From NCBI GenBank assembly GCA_014607495.2, contig CP053160.1:3348001-3412000 (forward strand): a stretch of 64,000 nt of DNA, in the 5' to 3' direction. Under the pieces are notes generated by a model. It saw only the letters and a list, made by a program, of their open reading frames with translations, searched no databases and was not told the DNA's origin. Positions 33,346 to 44,570 of this stretch are shown one piece after another. A program made the position numbers and the translations under genes. The first letter of the stretch is position 1. Each line of letters begins with the position of its first letter. The DNA is from Carposina sasakii (lineage: Eukaryota > Arthropoda > Insecta > Lepidoptera > Carposinidae).

Positions 33346-33898
33346 TTCCGTTTTATTTTTTATTCCCTGCAGTCTTTATGACCCTGCGTTTCCGGCTATC
33401 CCATTTCGGCAATACAGCCGTAAAGGCGTGAAGGTTATTGTTGATAAAATGCTGACTGAAACCAGTAAACCAAGGGTTACCCCACCGATCAGCCAGCATC
33501 ATCCATAAGGCTGTTACAACAGCGGCTCCATATGCGCAATAATCACGAGTTAGACACGCGTGCCTGATGCACACGAGAGTCCTAAAAGCACTGACGTCGT
33601 GACGAGGTTTGTCACCTAGTTTAATAGGCGATTCGTCTTGGGTAAGCTATGAGATTGTATATTAACTTAGGGCTCATGATAATATGACTGAAGCTAAAGA
33701 TCAGAATTGTTTTTTTTTTAACGAATTGCATCCGTAAATCTGCTGTGGTATTAGGTAGTTAGTTTCTTATTCGAGATTGACAATGTTTGATATCTTAACA
33801 TAAAAGATATTATTAGTATCCGATTTTTACAAATCCAGATATAGATCTTGAGTTCGTTACCGCAGATCTTTTTTTGGTTCCAAATTAAAATTACCTAG
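33346..33898. other. Nothing recognised
   Basis: The minus open frame 33353-33574 has no family resemblance. A poly-T at 33709-33719 and AT-rich sequence follow. Confidence 0.4.
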
Positions 33899-34288
33899 TG
33901 TTACGGAACGTTGCAGTCAGCCTATAGCAACGAGTCATTAGCCATTACTTAGCCATTTGCCGTGCCCCTACGTTACACCCCAAGCCATTCAGCCATTGCC
34001 ATGCCATAAGCTTAGACCTCCTACTGGCCTGTAGGAGTAAGCCTTGACGGGGTGGGCGTAGGGCCTAGCCATGCTATGCCTTTACGAGTATAAGCGAGAG
34101 TACGCCGCAATCGTGACACGATTCCGCCAGCGACAACTAGTCTTGTAATCACTATCTGATCATGGTAGAGACAGCATCAACTTTATCACATATCTGATAA
34201 TTGGTAAATCGGTCCTAATATATAATAAGACTAGAAGTGTAAAAGTAACGAATAAAAGCGTACAAAAATATTTGGTGTGGTCTGTTGT
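33899..34288 (+). mobile_element. Possible solo LTR
   Basis: Starts 'tgttacggaacgttgcagtc', has 'tataag' at about 34091, 'aataaaag' at 34251 and a T/G-rich end 'ggtgtggtctgttgt', an order like U3-R-U5. A 4-bp direct repeat 'ctag' (33895-33898, 34289-34292; 'ctagtg' in full) brackets it. The 3' end is not the canonical CA, and no primer-binding site or coding sequence follows. The composition is more GC-rich than its flanks. An unrelated repeat is equally possible. Confidence 0.3.
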
Positions 34289-34595
34289 CTAGTGATACCA
34301 TTGCCGAAAGTGCTATATATAAGGCAGAGCTCTAAAGCTGATCACAGAACGCTGATGAAGTGGACACGCGTGGTTAGCCGACACGCGACGCGGTGGCGTG
34401 CGCCAGCGCATTTGTTACGACTGACGATATAATGTGGTAATGAACCCTGCAGATTCAGAAATGAAAAATTGCCGCGATTTATTGTAAGGGAAATTTAATA
34501 TGCACCTATTAATAATAACGACTAGATTTGCTATAAGTAAGGCAATAAATAATTCTACCGCGGAATAAGAAGTGTGTCTATTTTACGAATATATA

Positions 34596-34855
34596 CAGGA
34601 TGTAACAAAAAGGGTATGTTAAGCAAAAAGCTACGTGAATAGCCCACTGTAGAGAACCTATACACCAAATTTGAGACTCGAAGTCACAAGTTTATTTTTC
34701 AAGATTGTATGAAAATTTCTGAGATATTTAAAAATTCTCCATACTATCGGGAAAAATAAACATGTGATTTCGGGTCTCAAATTTTGTGGATAGGTTCTCT
34801 ACAGTGGGCTATTTACGTAGCTTTTCGCTTAACAGACCCTTTTTGTTACACCCTG
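34596..34855. mobile_element. M1 MITE, full-length palindrome (260 bp)
   Basis: Flanked by TA (34594-34595, 34856-34857). The two halves are near-perfect inverted copies: 'aacaaaaagggtatgttaag' pairs with 'cttaacagaccctttttgtt', 'agcccactgtagagaaccta' with 'taggttctctacagtgggct', and 'agtttatttttcaagattgt' with its partner around the centre. Arms are about 125 bp. There is no protein. It could fold into a long hairpin RNA. Other copies: 36353-36602, 61041-61300 and a half copy at 48792-48875. Confidence 0.85.
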
Positions 34856-35487
34856 TATAGAATGACTACTATATGAAATGAAACTAATAAATTAAATTTT
34901 ACTACATATTTTGCTTCCACTATTACCTAATTATTATAGGTATATTGACTATATAGGGAGTATGGATGTTGGCTATATACTAGGAACGTCAATATTACCA
35001 CGGAACTACATTTTGTAAGCTATATTTTTAATCCAATCTATTTGTGAAAGTTATCTTACAGCCAATTTCTATAACTGATCTTGAGAGATTTTTTGGATAA
35101 CTCAGATTTAATCTTCAATTGTTTTCATGCAAAATTTCAATTTAGGAATGAATAAATCCGCGATTCTTTTTGATCTCTCGTATTGAAATTGGTCGTTAGT
35201 ACGTAAAATACTTACGATGATCACACGTGGGTATTGAGTACAACAGGCCCGCTCCAAACATCTGAACATGTAACTATAAATCCTCTTCTACACTAGTTTG
35301 AACACACTGCATTAGTACATAGATATACTTATTATTTCAAATTCCACGACATCATCAGTTTGATTTATCGGCTAAGCGTAAACTGTAACGAAGCGGCGAC
35401 AGGGCGATGAGGCGCGGCTAATGCGGCTAACTAGCGACCCGCCGCGCCAGTGTCGACGTGCCTTTACTTTGTCTTGTTTCCGCTATA
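34856..35487. other. Nothing recognised
   Basis: Mostly AT-rich; a GC-rich block at 35386-35460 ('gaagcggcgacagggcgatg' and following) has no open frame that I recognise. Confidence 0.4.
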
Positions 35488-35857
35488 CTGGGTGTAAAAA
35501 GACAACTTTGTTCTTTTAATACCCCGTATTCTTTGTAACGTCGCGATCATTTTTTTCTATGGAAGCACCCCTGGGAAACCACGGGTTTCCAAGATATTGA
35601 GGTCCAAAGTTACATGAATATCAGCATTTTTTTAAACCAATCCATCTGGAAACAGTTAACAAACATTATATTAATATTTAAAAATGTTTGTTTTGTAGGT
35701 ACATTTGTCAATCGAATACATTGCTTGTAATAAAAAGAGATTTTCTTTTCAAAAAAATTGTTTTCGTTTCCCATGGTTGGTTCCATAGAAAAGAATGATC
35801 ATTACGTTACAAAGAATACGAGGTATTAAGATAACAACGTTGTCTTTTTACACCCTG
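35488..35857. mobile_element. M4 MITE (370 bp, about 57-bp inverted ends)
   Basis: Flanked by TA (35486-35487, 35858-35859). The left end CTGGGTGTAAAAAGACAAC and right end GTTGTCTTTTTACACCCTG are inverted copies, continuing through 'accccgtattctttgtaacg' mirrored by 'cgttacaaagaatacgaggt'. The interior is non-coding, with some similarity to M3 around 'gggtttccaagatattgagg'. Confidence 0.85.
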
Positions 35858-35904
35858 TATAGGCTCTATGGCCTATGGAGTCGCTACCGTATTTGAAATG
35901 GACT

Positions 35905-36050
35905 ATACATACAAACATGGCAAAGACACGGCTGTGTTCCCGTAATGGGGTGGTCAGAACTGCAGGTTCATAAAAGAGATCCCACAGACACGGGAGACAG
36001 ATTGTGATCATAAAGTTGCTAGCCTATCGCCTAAGAATGATGCCTAAGAG
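35905..36050 (-). repeat. U repeat, minus strand
   Basis: 'acatacaaacatgg', 'cacggctgtgttcccgtaat', 'ggtcagaactgcaggttcat', 'aaaagagatcccacagacac' and 'gttgctagcctatcgcctaa' follow the reverse-complement U order. The best-preserved copy of the outer half of the family. Confidence 0.6.
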
Positions 36051-36352
36051 TGGGCTATAAGATATTGTTTTTCATCTTTACTTTAGATAATCTTAATACC
36101 ACAGAATAAGTAAATGTTAAATTATTCAAGTAGCTAATGATAACTTTTTGTTTCTACAGGTAAGCTGCTTTTTTTGTTGTTTTAGGGTAAGTTTGAAATG
36201 CATGAAAAAAATACACTGATTATTTTATTATATAGCTAAGTTGATTCCTTGAGCTGCGCTGAATACCTACCCTGCAGTAGCAGGTTTGGTAAAACCGCGC
36301 GTAAAGTTACAACCTCGGAAGGTATACTTGAATTTTGACAGCAAAATATATA

Positions 36353-36602
36353 CAGAAAGGGTATGTTAAGCGAAAAGCTATGTAAAGAACCCACTATAGA
36401 GAACCTATTTCCAAAATTTCAGACTCGAAATCACATGTTTATTTTTCAAGATTGTATGAAAATTCCTGAGTTGTGTAGGAATTCTCCATACTATCTGGAA
36501 AAATAAACATGTGATTTCGAGTCTGAAATTTTGTGGGAAGGCTCCTTTTAGTGGGCTATTTACATAGTTTTTCGCTTAACATACCCCTTTTCTTACACTC
36601 TG
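36353..36602. mobile_element. M1 MITE, copy 2
   Basis: Flanked by TA (36351-36352, 36603-36604). Palindromic like the copy at 34596: 'gggtatgttaagcgaaaagc' pairs with 'tttttcgcttaacatacccc'. The first terminus is shortened: about 10 bp between CAG and AAAGGGTATG are missing. Confidence 0.8.
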
Positions 36603-36921
36603 TATAATATAACTGGCAAATTAAACTGTGAATAGCTTGTACCTAGTTTAAAGCTTCTTATTAGTAAGGCCCCTAACCTATAGATATTTCTGGTAGGAAC
36701 AAACTATATTTCCCATATAAATGAATAATGTAAATGCAACCAGGGCTGCATAAATTCAAAACAATTAGTACTAATATATTTGATATTAATTGGCCTCCAG
36801 ATAATATGCAAATGAAACAACGAGCACTTTGTACCAGACGCACATAAACTGAATCTATTACCTACACACTTTCGTAGTTTCTGGTATATTCTAATATTAT
36901 AACATCTGTGCCTTTATATTC

Positions 36922-36978
36922 CATACTAATGGACGCCTGCGACTCCGGCCGTGTGGGCTGCAGAAAAAACATATAATT
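36922..36978 (+). repeat. H repeat start fragment
   Basis: 'actaatggacgcctgcgact' followed by 'ccggccgtgtgggctgcaga' corresponds to the beginning of the copy at 30981. It stops after about 57 bp. Confidence 0.55.
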
Positions 36979-37825
36979 TTACAATATTTGAAAATCATAA
37001 TATGTTTCCGTGAGATCCGATGACAGAGTTATTTTGGTATCGTATTTATCTATCATATTGCCATAGATGCCTTACCTACCTACTCGTATGTAGGTAGGTA
37101 AAGCACCTATATATCTATAATCTGACAAGAAAAGTTTAAATACTTCTTTAGTTTTATTTAAATTATTAATTTAATATGGCATTAGCTTAAATTATAACAT
37201 TGAACAACACTCATATCTATTTATTTCCTGAAACTCTTATTTGCTTTAATAATTAAAAAAAAACCTCATGTTAACGACACAAAATATCAGCCTCATCAGA
37301 ATATCAAAACATGTCTTAGTAACTAATTTCATTATGTAAAAATAACAGTTCAATTTAAGTATTCAAAATGTTCAATTTAAAATTGTTAATTTATGATAAC
37401 CTAGAGCTTTCATAGTTAATGGTATTAAAATATTGATAATTTCCGTCATAATTTATGCTGCAATAAAAATGTAAACTCTAGCGTTTACCCAACGCAGATT
37501 ATAGCATTGGGTCACGCCCTGGCTTTGCTTGATTTTTATAAGTTTAGTACAGCATGTGGCCCATTATACCTATCAGAAAAATATTTACACTACAATTTTA
37601 TTTATCTACTACAACAACACACATCACATATTATGTGATGACTGATGATATAATTTAACTCTTTTATTCATAGTTAGGGTCCCTTTGAAGTGGACTCTTT
37701 TATTTCGTTAAGTCTGCATGTAAGATATCCGCTTGCAATGGAGAAGTCGTCTCATATTTTTCGTATTCGGTTATTATTGTGTATCGCAATGCAAAAACTT
37801 TTATATGACACATTTTGTATGTATA
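36979..37825. other. AT-rich stretch, nothing recognised
   Basis: Small palindrome 'acctacctactcgtatgtaggtaggt' region around 37074-37099; otherwise no signal. Confidence 0.4.
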
Positions 37826-38348
37826 CAGGGTGTGGGTGACAGCCAGGCAAATACTGGAATGCTGAACAAGTACCATTTTGTTGAGTTTTACCTATGATAG
37901 TGTTATTACTTACAGGAAATGTATTTTTGATATATCAGTAATCTTTGCTCTCCGCGCCAATGATATCGGACGATCCTGTGACTAATTAAATGGGCTTTAT
38001 TGTGTGACACATTTCTGTTTTTTTGATAACTTGTGATATCCATTAAGGTTGATCAGGTTTTTGAACTTTTTAGGCAACTTTTTTTTTAAAGCTAGCTTTT
38101 GGTTAAATTTTTATTTTCAAGTCATTATCTAAGGCCTAATTAAATGAATAAACAATTTTTTCCTGAAAATATGAAAAAAATGTCGGAAAATTGTGGAATT
38201 TATTTATAATCTTTACTGTTGTATGCCATATTTCTTTTTGTGTATGTGCAATAAAGTATAAGAATAAGAATTTTCCTGCGAAAATTTTCTGTGTTTTCCG
38301 CCTCAAAATCATGGTATCAATATTTGCCTAGCTGTCACAAACACCCTG
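37826..38348 (+). mobile_element. M2 MITE, copy A (523 bp, with nested tail)
   Basis: Flanked by TA (37824-37825, 38349-38350). Left end CAGGGTGTGGGTGACAGCCA and right end TAGCTGTCACAAACACCCTG are inverted copies of about 33 bp. Internal blocks ('acaagtaccattttgttgag', 'tccgcgccaatgatatcg') match copy B (48387-48789) on the opposite strand. The extra length relative to B is partly an 87-bp insertion at 38193-38279. Confidence 0.85.
38193..38279 (+). mobile_element. Nested retroelement 3' end in M2
   Basis: Flanked by a 7-bp direct repeat 'gaaaatt' (38186-38192, 38280-38286) and absent from copy B at the corresponding place. It contains 'gtatgccatatttctttttg' and AATAAAG near its end, followed by 'tataagaataagaat', like the polyadenylated 3' end of a non-LTR element. 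Severely 5'-truncated. Confidence 0.6.
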
Positions 38349-39992
38349 TATATTGATTGATTGATATTAATAATTAATTTTATTTTAATTAATCCGAGAA
38401 TACGTTAGTACTTCATTCTTAAAATATCAGCTATAAGTTATAATATACACTAGCACAAGGATAATAATTTTGACATTGTTAAAACCACAACCTTTTATAA
38501 CTCCGTACTTAAACTACCTTCTTATAATAAAATAAATAACATACCTACAAAGCGCATGGCTATTATCTTAGAGCCACCATGACATTATATCCATTTGTAT
38601 TTAATTCGCGCAGTGGGCTACCGGCCTATAATCGTTAACAGAAAATGCTGGAAGTCGTTTGCACATAGTCAGCGTAAATAATGAAATGGCAGGTTTATAG
38701 GCCGAGAGCTGACAGCGGGGAAATGCTGTCCATTGTTTTATGCCCATGATTATTTTTAACGAATATTCCTATTTTCAGCTTTTAGTATTATGTGGCAAAC
38801 AATACACATGGTTAATTAATATGGTTCTAACATTATATATGAACAACTTATTCTAGAGCTGCTGTCTAAGCAAGGTTGTAAATGTATTTATCGATTGTCT
38901 AAATGAAACTAGAAATATAGAAAATCTTTAAAATTTCTTAAGCTAATTAATATTTATAAGTAAATTTAAGTTAATTGGTGGTCGCTAATGACCTCGATGT
39001 TAAAACGACCTTAAATGAATAATTAAAAAAAGCTTGTAAAATATTTTATAAAATAATGTTTATTTGTTTGCATGTCTCCTATTAGTCCTATTCCTGAAGG
39101 GTTTAACGAAAATTAAAATGAAAAAAGGGGTTAATCGATATAAGAAAATTAAATTTGAAATAATATCAACGCACAAACTGAAAATGTGGAGTGCAGATTT
39201 CGCAGGCACCTTGGGGATTATATAAAATGGGAGCAATGAGAAAAAAGAATTTTGTAACATCCCACTAGAACATTATACGGGTGGTACCTACTACTCATTC
39301 TCAAGTTTATGGACAGTGTCGCAGGTGGCTTATAAAATCCATTTTGTATTTAATATAATAATTCTGCTGACGTCTCCAGAAAGCTTCAATTATTTCCGCT
39401 AAATTTATTAAACGGCTAAATTAGAATTTCCTCCAATTCGAGATAAAGCTACAAGAGAGGCCATAAAGACCACTTTAATGAATGCACTAGGATTACTAGA
39501 ACTCGTAAAATTAGGCATTTCCGAATCACCTGTCAGTAGTGTTGGCTCTTTCATTCAGATACTAAACTTGTTTATAACTTAGTTCCTGTATACACCGCGC
39601 GTTTTGGCCGAGCGATTATATTGTAGAAATTAGAGCACACTGAGCTTTCAACTGGTTTTTGCCAACAACTTAACCCTGCACCATATAACCAAATTGACGT
39701 ACTAAGTCTTGAAAACTTCCATTACGCTTTAGGACCTGGAAAAGTGCTTTCCCCTGAGCCAAATAAACGCGCTGACTGAAACCTCCTTAACTTTAGATAC
39801 TAGATTGTAGACATGGATCATTTACTTTCTCGAAGTAAAGGAATACGGGCTGAAGATTCTAGGAAAGTGAAGGGTTCAATTGAATGAATTGTATCTTACA
39901 TTGCTTCTAGGTATCTAACTGTCATGGAAGTCGTCAATGGAGGTAATAGTTGTATGAGAGCCAATTGTTTAGATTGTGATCTCTTGTATTTG
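38349..39992. other. AT-rich stretch, nothing recognised
   Basis: About 1.6 kb. The minus open frame 39060-39260 has no family resemblance. No repeat of the families described here. Confidence 0.45.
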
Positions 39993-40101
39993 TCAATCAT
40001 ACCCTCAAAATTGGTCAGCAGTGGCACCATGTGGTTCTATCGGCCCTTGGTGCTCTGCCTACTCCGTAAGGGATAAAGGCTTGATCATATGTATGTATGT
40101 A
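39993..40101 (+). repeat. T repeat with (TATG)n tail
   Basis: Near-identical to 724-851 over 'accctcaaaattggtcagca', 'ggcaccatgtggttctatcg' and 'ggcccttggtgctctgccta', ending in 'atgtatgtatgta'. It is 5'-truncated by a few bases relative to the first copy. Confidence 0.65.
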
Positions 40102-40650
40102 TTTGTTATAATGCCTGCGGACACTATTAACTAGCAGGGGCACGATTCTCGCAGAACTTATTTGTCCATAACGAATATCTAAAAATAAAATGGCGTACAT
40201 GATAAGCAGGGGACAATTTTTGAAAATTTTAGAGCCGAAACGCAACCACTAACGAACCGTTAACGTAACGCGATGCGAAACAATATATACTTACCGCTTG
40301 AGTAATAAGATATATTTTAGCACGCATCGGTCGCGAGTATGACAGAATAAAAACAAATATCTGTCTCGTGCTGAAATCTGTCTAATTACGTCACCATAAA
40401 GTAATTATTGCTTTGTTCTGAGCGTCCGAATGGTTCCGTTTCGGCTTCGTTCCAACTCGAGACTTTTCGAGAATTGCCCCCCGATATCTTACGTAGTGTG
40501 TAGACTATTTATTTCGACGTAGAGCAGTACTGCTCTCAACTACTCTACCTATAGATACTGTTTTCCAGACTGACAGTTAATACGATACGAAAAACTTTCG
40601 GTACGGAGGAACTTTGGTCAGCCCATCGCCTACAAAACACCAAGACCCTC
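40102..40650. other. Nothing recognised
   Basis: The minus open frame 40015-40245 begins in unique sequence and runs into the T repeat; it is not a gene. Confidence 0.4.
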
Positions 40651-40739
40651 TTGTCCCTCTACTGACTTGTACAGTATGCCCGGGAAGAGAAGCAGCTGTA
40701 GTATTATACTTTTTTTTCACTCCCAGAGCAGCATAGAAG
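40651..40739 (+). repeat. U-like variant repeat
   Basis: Inverted counterpart of 10913-11002: 'ccctctactgacttgtacag', 'atgcccgggaagagaagcag', 'cactcccagagcagcataga'. About 90 bp with few differences. The block before it ('gcccatcgcctac') parallels the U core 'tcatcgcctaag'. Confidence 0.5.
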
Positions 40740-42370
40740 TTTTTCAGATATTACTGTGAATGTTTAGGTCGAGTTGACGTGACAATCGGAGATCTCGGTT
40801 AACTGATAGACAATTTTGTGTACCTTTAATATTCGTTTATGTATCATAGTTCAATATAACATTACTTGTACCTATTTTTATGTGATTTTAAATATAATGT
40901 TTATCGTTAACTGAATAAATGAATTATTTACTATTCAGATCTCGAAAGATTTTTTTTTTAAACTATCCAAAAATATAAGCATAGTATTTTTATATGAAAA
41001 CGAAGATCGACGTGAGCTAGGCAAATTAAAATTGCGTAAAGCCGCGTGCATTCACTAGTGTCACATAGAGTTGGATAGCAGGTGTGTCGGTCACGTCGGG
41101 TCCACACGATCGCGATGTGCGATTTAAGGGAAAGCCTGCTTTTTGCCTCATCCATCAGGCTACTTAGTACCTACTTATGGAGGAAATCTAAGGACTGTTG
41201 GCGTTTTTCATATGAACAATGTGTTTGATATGGTGGCAGTTCCTTTTTGGTTGTGACAGTTTTTACACTTACCATTGAATTTTCTTAGAATCTTTTTCTA
41301 ATGATTATTATATTCACATGAGGTTTTTAAACATTGTTCGTCTGTTAACCGTACCAAAGCAATTGGCCGCCGCGGCCATATATTTCTCATAAATGGTCAT
41401 TTTGTTGACAGTACCTATGTAAAATTCTTATAAATTTGCGTTGACATGCCATCGTGAAAGTCTGAGCAAAAAAAAAATAATAATTCGCAACAATGTTTTT
41501 TAATACAGTAAAATTACCAGAAGCGCATAATGAAAAGCCTAGTCGAGCTACCTCTTAACATCTAAGCTAATAAGAAGCTCAGCGGCAGGAAGGCGTCTGT
41601 CTCGCCTGATGAATATCTCCGTCCTGCTCAGCTGACGGATGCCTCCGCCGGCCTTCGGCGTTCCCTGTTTTTCACAGCTCCTTCTGGTCATGCATTCCTG
41701 GTAACTGGTACATTATAAAACGGTCAATTAGTGCAGTAATTGAATTGTTAATTGGATCCTGTGTTAGTTTTAATTAAAGTTGTATTTATGTACCAACGAA
41801 AATGTGTGTAACATTGAAACTTAGTGTAACCTACAGTGATCTTTTTAAGCTGGCAAAATCGTTGAATTCTTCTACAATCATAGCATTAGTGGGTGAGAGA
41901 TGTATCTCCCATTTAAACGTTAGATCGACCTATAAAAAGACAAGTTACCACTAAGAAATTTGTATGCTCATGACTTCAAAATCTACAATTTAGAAAATAG
42001 CATATAAACTCTACATCGAAGTTATATTTTAATAGAGATTTGAAGTGGAGTTGCTAATTTATTGTTGCCTACTTATTTATTAATAAAGTAGACATGAGAT
42101 ACGGATTTGCGTCGTTCCTTCTATTTCGTATGACTAGCCAGCCTAGTGTCAAAGTTGTTTAATATAAGGATAGGCTTATGTATGCCTTAGTTATAAGCAC
42201 AGATAATGTAATTTTAAGCCACTATGAAATTGGATACTGTCTAATCTTAACGACAATTACCGTTAGGAGTGGAACTATACACGCAATAACAATAAGCTAT
42301 TTGACTGATTGCAGTAATTGGCGATTTATTTTTCACATAATCAAATAGCCTGTTAAAGTTCGACATTATT
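40740..42370. other. Nothing clearly recognised
   Basis: GC-richer patches at 41030-41160 and 41573-41700 ('aagctcagcggcaggaaggc', 'cgccggccttcggcg') look like decayed repeats but have no second copy in this window. No gene support. Confidence 0.4.
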
Positions 42371-42757
42371 ACATACATACATATACACACGGCTCTGTTT
42401 CCGAAATAGGATAGCTAGAACTGATGTGAACATGTGAGGTCTTCCTAAGCGCGCGCTAGCGCGCTTCGGGTTACGGGCCTTAGGGGATGCCCCTGTGCCC
42501 GGGCAAAGTCTCGGCGCGCGACAGCGCGCCGGTCACTATTAAGCGGCCGGAGGCCGCGCTGCCTCGGCTTAGTCACCGAGGCAGCGAAGGGCATAACTTA
42601 AGAATATATATACAATGAGTGCATGGGGGAATGCCCATGATGTGAACTAGAGAGATGTCAATTATTTATCAGTAACAAGTTGCTACCTTACCGTCTGGGG
42701 AAATGCCTGATGTCGACTCTTACGACATACACGCATGGACACAGCACTCTAAAGAAG
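42371..42757 (-). repeat. U repeat, split by a hairpin-rich insertion
   Basis: The left part (42371-42431) has CATA repeats, 'cacggctctgtttccgaaat' and 'gatagctagaactg'. The right part (42638-42757) has 'agtaacaagttgctacctta', 'gaaatgcctgatgtcgactc' and 'cgacatacacgcatgg'. Deleting 42432-42637 and one copy of 'tgatgtgaac' restores a continuous minus-strand U copy. Confidence 0.65.
42432..42637. mobile_element. GC-rich multi-hairpin insertion, 206 bp, 10-bp duplication
   Basis: Bounded by the perfect direct repeat 'tgatgtgaac' (42422-42431, 42638-42647) inside a U repeat. It holds a run of GC-rich inverted repeats: an 8-bp stem at 42447-42454/42459-42466, AGGGG/CCCCT near 42482-42494, an 8-bp stem at 42512-42519/42524-42531, a 6-bp stem at 42543-42548/42552-42557, and a 10-bp stem at 42558-42567/42576-42585. 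No terminal inverted repeats and no poly(A) are visible, and no open frame. The remainder (42590-42637) is AT-rich. I do not recognise the family. Confidence 0.65.
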
Positions 42758-42904
42758 TGAGAAAGTTTTTTAAAGCATACGAATAATAACTTCTTAATTC
42801 ATAAAACTGTTGTACCAATGCAAAATTTGTACTTTTTACATATTTTTTTATTATGTTATTTTATCATTAGTTTTATATTTATATTTTGCTTAGTATACAT
42901 GCGT

Positions 42905-43064
42905 GACGTCACTATCGGTTCCAACAGAAGACCAGCGCTGGTTGGTTACAGCCAGCAGTAAGCTGAGGTTTGTGACAGAATACTTCCTCTAATGTAAATA
43001 TTTTATTTTATTCTTTGTTATGTTTCTGTCTCAAATAAAGCTTTTCATTCATTCATTCATTCAA
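42905..43064 (+). mobile_element. Non-LTR 3' end with (CATT)n tail
   Basis: Ends in 'tctcaaataaagcttttcat' with AATAAA and five CATT units at 43046-43064. The upstream block 'ggttggttacagccagcagt' looks like a retroelement 3' UTR. A polyadenylation signal just before a simple-repeat tail indicates the 3' terminus of a LINE or an mRNA-like retrocopy. Coding sequence is absent. Confidence 0.5.
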
Positions 43065-44502
43065 AATATTGGGTAAGTATATAGATAAGATATATTATAT
43101 TCCTCCGGTTCCTCAATCAATTTTATATCCAGGACAGAATGTGAAGATGCGATCATATAGATTCCATTTAGCACATAATATCAATTGTATTGCTTAGAAA
43201 GAACAACTTCCTCAGACAAGTCAAAACAGCATAAAAGCCGTTTGTAACCCAGGCTTCTTGCTTCTTTATTATAGACTTCAGACATGCAAAATGGCCCCGT
43301 ATCACTAGCAAGAATACATTCTCCAAAGCACTTACAAAGTAATTTAAAAATATTAATGTAATTAGTAAGATTTATCGAGTTAAAACACAGGAGCGGGGCA
43401 ACGGTCGGTAGCGCCCGACTACGCTCGGTAAAAATACGTTATTATCGCGACTACTTGCTTTATTTTTAACCACCGTAGCTCGGAGGTAAAGGTTATGCCA
43501 GGGCCGGATTGCAGGAGTTGTGTTTTTAATGCGAATCATAATTAACATTTTTGATAATCTTATTTTTGATGACAATGAATCAGCTCCAAAATTTTACATT
43601 CATCATCAATATAATCGTACTCTATAATATTTTATTATAGTATTTGGGCTTTAGTTTAGTTTTCAATTAACGTTACAGAAATCCTTTGAGCGATAGGCTT
43701 TTTGCCTTAATACGTTTGTTACCGACTTTTAAAATAACCTTGTAACCTCTAACTTATACTACAGCAGTGCTATATTTTTATTAGGTGTCGTTAATAATTT
43801 ATTTATTTATGTTTACTTACAGCAATGTTACTTCATTTATAAGCAAAATAGTTTAGAAAAGCATTTGTACACTGTATACATGTATTTGTATTATGGAATA
43901 AATGTAATTTTTTTTTACCTAATATGAAAAAAATCATTGATTTGATTATGTATATTATTGTAAATGTCAAAGGAATTTCGTTATTTTAAAAGATATGTTT
44001 TCTATGAGTATGGATTATAACAAAATCGGAATTTGTTATATTCATTTAGTTTAATAATAAAAATTTACATTGACAATAACAATTATACTACAATTCAATA
44101 GAGATTTGAACTTCCGAATAGTGACGCCTGATACAATTCAATATTATACTACATACCGAACTAACATAAACACTGAGCCTGGCAATTTGAAGGCGACTTT
44201 AAGCCGCCTCCGGCGATTGCGTCGGTTATTAAACAGAGTGCGGCCCTGGCTGACATGTTTCGGCATCTGGCCGGTCGGAGGCTGCGATCTCAGATAGCCG
44301 GGTCACTGTCCCCACTCACACTACCCTGCCTGTAAGGCTAGGTTCACACCTGCCGGTTTACTGGGACCTTTAAAAAGGTATTGGTGAGAGCAGAAGCCGG
44401 CGAATTTTTCTGTGTGCGAATTTTCATGAAAATCCCTTCAGTAGTTTTTTGTAAATATTGACTAATATGAAAACATCAATTTTCATTCATTTTCCCATAT
44501 TA
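43065..44502. other. AT-rich stretch, nothing recognised
   Basis: A GC-rich block at 44170-44330 ('ttaagccgcctccggcgatt', 'ggccggtcggaggctgcgat') carries open frames on both strands but no motif that I recognise. No other signal. Confidence 0.4.
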
Positions 44503-44570
44503 TTTCCCCCGAGCACGGCACAAGGCTCGATCTTCCGTAGTTGCCATCCAGTTCTTGCAGCTCTTCATGA
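44503..44570 (-). repeat. R-related fragment
   Basis: 'gcacggcacaaggctcgatc' and 'ttgccatcc' match the block at 6055-6092. A short remnant whose class is the same as the inverted part of the R unit there. Confidence 0.45.
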
